Assembly (NCBI GenBank): GCA_002412925.1
Contig: DHVZ01000059.1
Span: forward strand, 3,621 to 67,620
Length of the DNA: 64,000 nt
Source: Anaerolineales bacterium UBA5195
Lineage (GTDB): Bacteria; Chloroflexota; Anaerolineae; Anaerolineales; Villigracilaceae
Reading direction: 5' to 3'
The notes below the pieces were generated by a model. The model saw only the letters and a program-made list of their open reading frames with translations, was not told where the DNA came from and searched no databases. The first letter of the stretch is position 1. Every line of letters begins with the position of its first letter. This document shows positions 59,385-64,000 of this stretch, piece after piece. Both the position numbers and the translations under genes were made by a program.

Positions 59385-60467
59385 TTACGGCAGGCTCGAC
59401 CAGCGGAAAATGATGGCGATCCATAACGGGATCAGCCCGCCAACCGTTGCCAGGGCAACCAGGCCGAGACCGACCGAAATCCAATCAATCTCGGCTGGGG
59501 GTTCGTACTCTTCCGGCTCAGGTTCCAGCACTTCGCGATAGCGCGGCAGAGGCTGGGGAAGGGGATGCCTGACCGCAACAGTCGGGGCAATTTGAGCAGG
59601 TGTGGAGGCGGGTTCTTGGATGGCGGGTATCGCAGGCGTGGGAGGGCGTTGTCCAAAAGTCATCAACACGCGGCCCAATTGGTCAGCCGTGCGGTAACGC
59701 GCGGCGGGTTCTTTGGCCAGCACCTTCATGATAATCTGTTCCAAACCGGGTGTAACTTTGGGGTTAAACACGCTCGGCAGTTGCGGCATCATCTCGCGGT
59801 GCAGGCGGGCCAGGGTTTCGGCGGTTTTGGCTACGAAAGGCGGGCGACCAGCCAGCATTTCGTACATAACCACGCCCAGCGAATAGACATCCGAAGCGGG
59901 CGAAGGAGCCTGCCCGGCGGCCTGTTCGGGCGAAAAATACAACGGTGAGCCCCAAACCACATCGTTCTGCTCGTCGGGGTTAATCCCGGCGATGGCGCGG
60001 GCAATGCCGAAGTCGGTCACTTTGACACGCCGGTCGGGGGTGACCAGGATGTTATGCGGCTTCACGTCACAGTGGACCAGCCCGGCGCGGTGTGCATACC
60101 CCAGCCCGGCGCAAGCCTGGATGATGATCGGCAGGGCATCTTCGGGGCTGAATTTTCCCAGGTTCTCGGTCATCGTCTTCAGGTTGGTGCCAGGCACATG
60201 TTCCATGACAATGAACAGCTTGCCCTGGTCGAATCCGAAATCATGCACGGTGACGATGTTGGGGTGCGAAAGGTTGGCCGCGGCTTTGGCCTCCTGCCTG
60301 AAACGCACCTGTAGTTCAGGATCGGCAGAATAATCGGAGCGCAGGATTTTAATCGCCACAAACCGCTCCAGCATCAGGTCGCGGGCGCGGTAGACTTGCG
60401 CCATGCCGCCTGTGCCAAGCGGTTCGAGCAGTTGATAACGGTTATTGAGCAGGGCAGGTTCAGCCAT
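59385..60467 (-). CDS. Membrane-anchored Ser/Thr protein kinase (PknB/PrkC-like)
   Basis: A 360-residue Hanks-type kinase. Glycine loop LGTGGMAQVY (18-27), catalytic Lys40, Glu59, the catalytic loop HCDVKPHN (132-139) and DFG (152-154) are present, followed by GSPLYFSPEQ. The loop has Cys instead of Arg before the catalytic Asp, a non-RD kinase. A Pro-rich linker (about 272-325) leads to one membrane helix near the C-terminus with only a few residues outside. PASTA repeats, typical of PrkC, are absent. It is directly followed by rpe. Confidence 0.93.
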   Translation of the reverse strand: MAEPALLNNRYQLLEPLGTGGMAQVYRARDLMLERFVAIKILRSDYSADPELQVRFRQEAKAAANLSHPNIVTVHDFGFDQGKLFIVMEHVPGTNLKTMTENLGKFSPEDALPIIIQACAGLGYAHRAGLVHCDVKPHNILVTPDRRVKVTDFGIARAIAGINPDEQNDVVWGSPLYFSPEQAAGQAPSPASDVYSLGVVMYEMLAGRPPFVAKTAETLARLHREMMPQLPSVFNPKVTPGLEQIIMKVLAKEPAARYRTADQLGRVLMTFGQRPPTPAIPAIQEPASTPAQIAPTVAVRHPLPQPLPRYREVLEPEPEEYEPPAEIDWISVGLGLVALATVGGLIPLWIAIIFRWSSLP

Positions 60468-60497
60468 CGTGGTGAAATTATATCATCCCCTGTATGG

Positions 60498-60532
60498 AAG
60501 GCTTCCGAAGTTTCTAAAACTTCGGAAGCCTT
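60498..60532. terminator. Hairpin between the HK and kinase transcription units
   Basis: aaggcttccgaagttt and aaacttcggaagcctt form a perfect 16-bp stem with a 3-base loop, just after the histidine kinase stop on the - strand. The arm ends give short T/A runs. Probable terminator of the upstream operon. Confidence 0.7.
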
Positions 60533-60535
60533 GAT

Positions 60536-61912
60536 CTAAGTGGGCGTTTTCTTCAGTGGGAATTGGATGGAGATTTTCAGGCCGCCTTCAGCCTGGTTTT
60601 CAGCGTGGATTTCCCCGCCCTGGGCCTCCACCAGTTGGCGGGCAATTGCCAGGCCCAGGCCCGCCCCACCCGAGGCGCGCGAGCGGGATTTTTCCCCGCG
60701 CCAGAAACGCTGGAAGATGCTGGATAAATGTTCAGCCGGGACGCCAGGGCCATCATCACTGACCGTTAGGATCACATTTCCATCAGCTTTTTCCACCGTT
60801 AAATAGATCTGCCCTGCCTCTGGCGTATAGCGCAAAGCGTTGCTGACGAGGTTCCCGACCACTTGTTCGATTCGCTGGGGGTCGAGAATGGCAACCGCCG
60901 CATCGACGCAGTGCTGGAAAGTGAGTTTAATCTTCTTGTCTTCAGCTTCGGCCTGGAACAGGTCGATCACATGGGCGGCCAGGTCGCACAGGTTTACCTC
61001 CCGCTGCTCAAAGTGGAGTTGGCGGCCCTCGGCCAGGGTCAGCAAACGCAGGTCTTCAACCAGCCTTTCGAGCAGGTAGGTTTCTTCGAGCGCCGGGCTG
61101 ATTTGTTCGGCGCTGGCCGGGTAAATGCCATCCACGATGCCTTCCAGGCGTCCGCGCATGACCGTCAGCGGCGTGCGCAGTTCGTGGGCGATATCAGCCA
61201 GCATACTGCGGCGCTCATGGTCGCTTTGCTCGAGCGAGGCGGCCATGTGGTTGAAACTGTCAGAGAGGGCGCGCAGGTCATCGGGGCCGGAAGCATGGAC
61301 ACGGGTGGACAGGTCCCCGCTGGCGACGGCCCGGGCGGCAGCCATGACCTCGGCCAGCGGTGTCACAAAGCGGCGCATGAGAAAAAGTCCCATAATGACG
61401 GTGGGAATTGCCATGAAAAGGGAGATGAAGCCAATCGGCCAGAGAAAATCGAGGGATAACTGACGTTCCATTGAGAGAAATGACGTACCCAGAACTACAT
61501 TGGCAACGGTTTCCCCTTGCACAGTGATGGGCAGAAAGGTGTCATCAGGGTTTTTTGTGTAAGTCGTGCCGGTTAGCGCAGTTTTTGCACTGCCATGATC
61601 CAGCACCACTTTTCCCTGCTCATCCAGCAGGAGGGTTCTTTGCCAAAAACGATGATAGTCGGTCGCCAGGTCGTTTTGGGGCAGAACTTCGACCCCCTGC
61701 CAGTTTTGATTGACCAGGTAAAAGGTTTCCAGGCGGGTGATGATGGGAATGCGGTCGATGGGGCTGAGGCTGGATGGATAGGCCAGGAAGTATGCCATTG
61801 CGCCCAGGATGAAAAGCGTGATGAAGAGCACTGCGGCGGTGAAGGCGCGCAGCAAAAGGATGAACAGCCTGGTCTGGATGGAGCGAGTGGATTGAATGAA
61901 TGGTTCGGCCAT
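60536..61912 (-). CDS. Sensor histidine kinase
   Basis: A 458-residue BaeS/PhoR-type kinase. Helix 1 (about 20-45) and helix 2 (about 155-180) border an extracytoplasmic sensor of about 110 residues. HAMP follows, then HisKA with LADIAHELRTPLTVM, then the ATPase domain (NLVSNALRYTPEAG, DDGPGVP, GGAGLGLAIAR). ATG 61912 is one base after the regulator stop. The adjoining ABC exporter genes suggest that the pair senses a toxic compound or envelope damage. Confidence 0.95.
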   Translation of the reverse strand: MAEPFIQSTRSIQTRLFILLLRAFTAAVLFITLFILGAMAYFLAYPSSLSPIDRIPIITRLETFYLVNQNWQGVEVLPQNDLATDYHRFWQRTLLLDEQGKVVLDHGSAKTALTGTTYTKNPDDTFLPITVQGETVANVVLGTSFLSMERQLSLDFLWPIGFISLFMAIPTVIMGLFLMRRFVTPLAEVMAAARAVASGDLSTRVHASGPDDLRALSDSFNHMAASLEQSDHERRSMLADIAHELRTPLTVMRGRLEGIVDGIYPASAEQISPALEETYLLERLVEDLRLLTLAEGRQLHFEQREVNLCDLAAHVIDLFQAEAEDKKIKLTFQHCVDAAVAILDPQRIEQVVGNLVSNALRYTPEAGQIYLTVEKADGNVILTVSDDGPGVPAEHLSSIFQRFWRGEKSRSRASGGAGLGLAIARQLVEAQGGEIHAENQAEGGLKISIQFPLKKTPT

Positions 61913-61913
61913 T

Positions 61914-62591
61914 TTATGACTCGAACTTGTAGCCCACGCCGTGAACGGTGACAATGTAACGCGCCTCGCCAGAGGCGGTTTCGAGCTTGCGGCGCAGGTT
62001 GCGGATGTGCGAATCGATGGCGCGCTCGTAACTCTCGAAGGCGATGCCGTGAACGGCGGTCAGCAGCTGGGCGCGGGAGAAAATCCGCCCTGGCTGGCTC
62101 ATCAGCGCGGCCAGGATTTCGAATTCGGTGGGGGTCAGGGTGATGGTCTTCTCAGGCAGGGTGGCCTCGTAGCGCGCCCGGTCGAGATTGACTTCGCCAA
62201 CGCGGATGATTTCACTGGTGGGGTCCCCGCTGGCGCGCCGCAAGACCACGCGCACGCGCGCCACCAACTCGCGCGGGCTGAAGGGCTTGGTGATGTAATC
62301 ATCCGCGCCCAGTTCGAGGCCAACGAGCTTGTCGCTCTCTTCGACGCGCGCAGTCAGCATGATGATCGGGGTATTGCCTTCGCGGCGCAGGCTGCGACAG
62401 ACATCCAGGCCGTCCATGCCGGGCATCATCAGATCAAGGACGATCAGGTCGGGTTTTTCGTAGCGCGCAGCGGCGAGACCTTTCAGTCCGTCACTGGCTG
62501 AAACGACCTCGAACCCGGCGGCTCTGAGATAGTCCTGGCAGATTTCCACAATCTTGGGTTCGTCGTCGATGACGAGGATTTTTTTAGGCAT
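61914..62591 (-). CDS. OmpR-family response regulator
   Basis: A 225-residue regulator. The receiver has DDEPK, the phospho-Asp in LIVLDLMMPGMDGL, and TKPFSPRELV. A winged-helix DNA-binding domain follows (LTPTEFEILAALMSQPGRIFSRAQLL, VHGVGYKFES). It is the cognate partner of the kinase that follows and lies 4 bases after the FtsX-type permease gene, so exporter and regulators form one operon. Confidence 0.96.
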   Translation of the reverse strand: MPKKILVIDDEPKIVEICQDYLRAAGFEVVSASDGLKGLAAARYEKPDLIVLDLMMPGMDGLDVCRSLRREGNTPIIMLTARVEESDKLVGLELGADDYITKPFSPRELVARVRVVLRRASGDPTSEIIRVGEVNLDRARYEATLPEKTITLTPTEFEILAALMSQPGRIFSRAQLLTAVHGIAFESYERAIDSHIRNLRRKLETASGEARYIVTVHGVGYKFES

Positions 62592-62595
62592 TACT

Positions 62596-63825
62596 CTATT
62601 CGTATCTCAGCGCTTCCACCGGCTGCAGGCTGGCGGCGCGGTTGGCGGGATAAATTCCAAAGAACAGGCCGACTGCCGCAGAGAAGATGGTCGCCATCAG
62701 AACGGCATCCATTGTAATGGATGGGGTGAAGTCCACTTTGTTGGCCGCTGCGATAAAACCAACCGCAACTGAAAGCACCCACCCCAGGATGACTCCGACC
62801 AATCCGCCGAACAGGCTCAAAAGCGATGACTCGGCCAGGAACTGGATCAGGATGTCGTTTTTGCGCGCGCCAAGGGCCTTTCGCAGGCCAATTTCGCGCG
62901 TGCGTTCGGCCACCGAAACCAGCATGATGTTCATGATGCCAATTCCGCCAACCAGCAGGGAGATGGCCGCAATTCCGCCCAGGAAAATTGTCAAAACGCC
63001 GGTGATCGATGAGGCTGTCTGGAGCATATCTGCTTGCGAGAAAACGGTAAAGTCATCCTGTCCGATGGCGGTGCGGTGGCGCATTTGCAGGATTTGGGTG
63101 ATTTCATCGGCGGCCTGGGTGGTGGTTTCCGCGCTGGTGGTCTCGACGAAAATCAGATCAACGGTGTCATCACCGCTGCGCTGGAACAGGCGGGTGCGCG
63201 CAGTGCTGATGGGCACGAGGATGCGGTTATCCTGGCTGCCCATGGCTGAACCGCCTTTGGAAGCCAGTACGCCGATGATGCGGAAGGGCTGCCCGGCCAT
63301 GCGGATGTTTTCACCAACCACTCCAACATGCCGGCCGAATAATTTGTCTGCCGTTTCGGGGCCGATCAGCGCCACCGAAGCCTGTCCGAGCACTTGATCA
63401 GCGCTGATGAAATCCCCTTCGGTCAGGGTCTCACTGCGGACCCTGGCGAAGGATTCAGTCACACCATTGACGCTAATATTTGCCTTTTCACCACCGGCTG
63501 CCACCTCGACATTTCCCTGCAAAATGGGCGCAACCGCTGCTACGGAAGGAGCCGAAAACGGGTCGTTGAGGGCCTCGGCGTCTTTCATCGTCAGCGGACG
63601 GATGTTTTTGACTTCCTCCTGCCGGTTGCCTGAAAAAACGAATAAGACGTTGGTACCGATACCATTAATTGAACCAGTGATCGAATCTTGCGCGCCAGAG
63701 CCGATGGCCAACATGGCGATGACTGCTGCGACTCCGATCACAATCCCCAGAATGGTCAGGCCGGAGCGCATTTTATTGCTATTCAGGCTTTCCAGGGCTT
63801 CTATCAGGATCTGGGTTAACTTCAT
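62596..63825 (-). CDS. MacB-like ABC transporter permease (FtsX domain)
   Basis: A 409-residue permease of the MacB/FtsX type. An N-terminal helix (MRSGLTILGIVIGVAAVIAMLAIGSGAQ) is followed by a periplasmic MacB-PCD domain (about 45-270), then three helices with the FtsX motif (ISLLVGGIGIMNIMLVSVAERTREIGLRKALGARKNDI). Such transporters use the periplasmic domain to move peptides, antibiotics or lipoproteins. Its ATPase is the partial gene upstream, which it overlaps by three bases. Confidence 0.93.
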   Translation of the reverse strand: MKLTQILIEALESLNSNKMRSGLTILGIVIGVAAVIAMLAIGSGAQDSITGSINGIGTNVLFVFSGNRQEEVKNIRPLTMKDAEALNDPFSAPSVAAVAPILQGNVEVAAGGEKANISVNGVTESFARVRSETLTEGDFISADQVLGQASVALIGPETADKLFGRHVGVVGENIRMAGQPFRIIGVLASKGGSAMGSQDNRILVPISTARTRLFQRSGDDTVDLIFVETTSAETTTQAADEITQILQMRHRTAIGQDDFTVFSQADMLQTASSITGVLTIFLGGIAAISLLVGGIGIMNIMLVSVAERTREIGLRKALGARKNDILIQFLAESSLLSLFGGLVGVILGWVLSVAVGFIAAANKVDFTPSITMDAVLMATIFSAAVGLFFGIYPANRAASLQPVEALRYE

Positions 63826-64000
63826 AAAGTCTCCGTATCCACCACGCCATCCCGAATGTGAATGATGCGCTGGGTTTGCGCGGCGATTTTTGGGTCGTGC
63901 GTAACAATAATCAGGGTGGTGCCAACTTCGCGGTTGAGATTCAAGAGCAGGTCCATAATCTCCTGGCCCACTTTCGAATCCAGGTTGCCGGTGGGTTCGT
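63822..64000 (-). CDS. MacB-type ABC transporter ATPase, C-terminal part (cut by window edge)
   Basis: Reading the - strand from the window end gives EPTGNLDSKVGQEIMDLLLNLNREVGTTLIIVTHDPKIAAQTQRIIHIRDGVV and a stop. This is the tail of an ABC ATPase: the Walker B/D-loop region (EPTGNLDS) and the switch His (VTHD). The Walker A and signature motifs lie outside the window. The stop overlaps the permease ATG (ATGA). Confidence 0.95.
   Translation of the reverse strand, partial: EPTGNLDSKVGQEIMDLLLNLNREVGTTLIIVTHDPKIAAQTQRIIHIRDGVVDTETL

Overview
The window reads as chromosomal DNA of a moderately GC-rich bacterium of the Chloroflexota, most likely class Anaerolineae. This rests on gene content and order, not on a marker-gene comparison. 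It contains a division and cell-wall (dcw) cluster with overlapping genes, many lipoproteins with Thr/Pro/Ala-rich linkers, SIMPL and NBR1-Ig-like proteins, and short palindromic repeats. I saw no tRNA, rRNA, CRISPR array or prophage. The only mobile remnants are one decayed IS5-type transposase end and several short repeats.

Layout. 1-10.4 kb (+): the 3' part of argS with an echo of its own tail downstream, a COG2403 P-loop protein, bioY, an NBR1-Ig/CARDB lipoprotein, a PhoB-type two-component pair, a SIMPL protein behind a Pho-box-like promoter, an SPFH gene broken by an amber codon, and a lipoprotein glycosidase behind a LacI-type operator. 10.4-14.2 kb (-): a PadR-controlled redox operon (NapH-like ferredoxin membrane protein, flavodoxin, tandem flavoprotein, small membrane protein). 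14.4-15.7 kb: obgE. 15.7-34.0 kb (-): a four-helix membrane protein and then the dcw cluster, in transcription order mraZ, rsmH, ftsL-like, PBP, murF, mraY, murD, ftsW, murG, cvpA-like, murC, a 66-residue unknown, murB, ddl, ftsQ, ftsA, ftsZ. murE is absent. Arrays of 10-bp-spaced MraZ-box-like repeats lie between mraZ and a divergent methyltransferase.

34.3-51 kb: the methyltransferase, an HD-GYP sensor, and an amino-sugar/chitooligosaccharide locus. That locus has a SIS-domain GlcN6P deaminase-like gene on +, and on - a LacI regulator, ABC importer, GH4, BadF-type kinase, a solute-binding-protein homologue without signal peptide, GH18 and ChbG-like deacetylase. The LacI gene sits behind a consensus promoter and a doubled operator; the same 14-bp palindrome precedes the glycosidase 40 kb away, which suggests one regulon. 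comM follows.

51-64 kb: a GT39-type membrane glycosyltransferase, the IS5 remnant, a DUF1905 gene, a fatty-acid-kinase group (Asp23, FakA, two DegV/FakB proteins), rpmB, rpe with a Ser/Thr kinase (an arrangement recalling the Bacillus prkC-rpe-rpmB-yloU-yloV region), and a second two-component pair next to a MacB-like ABC exporter cut by the window edge.
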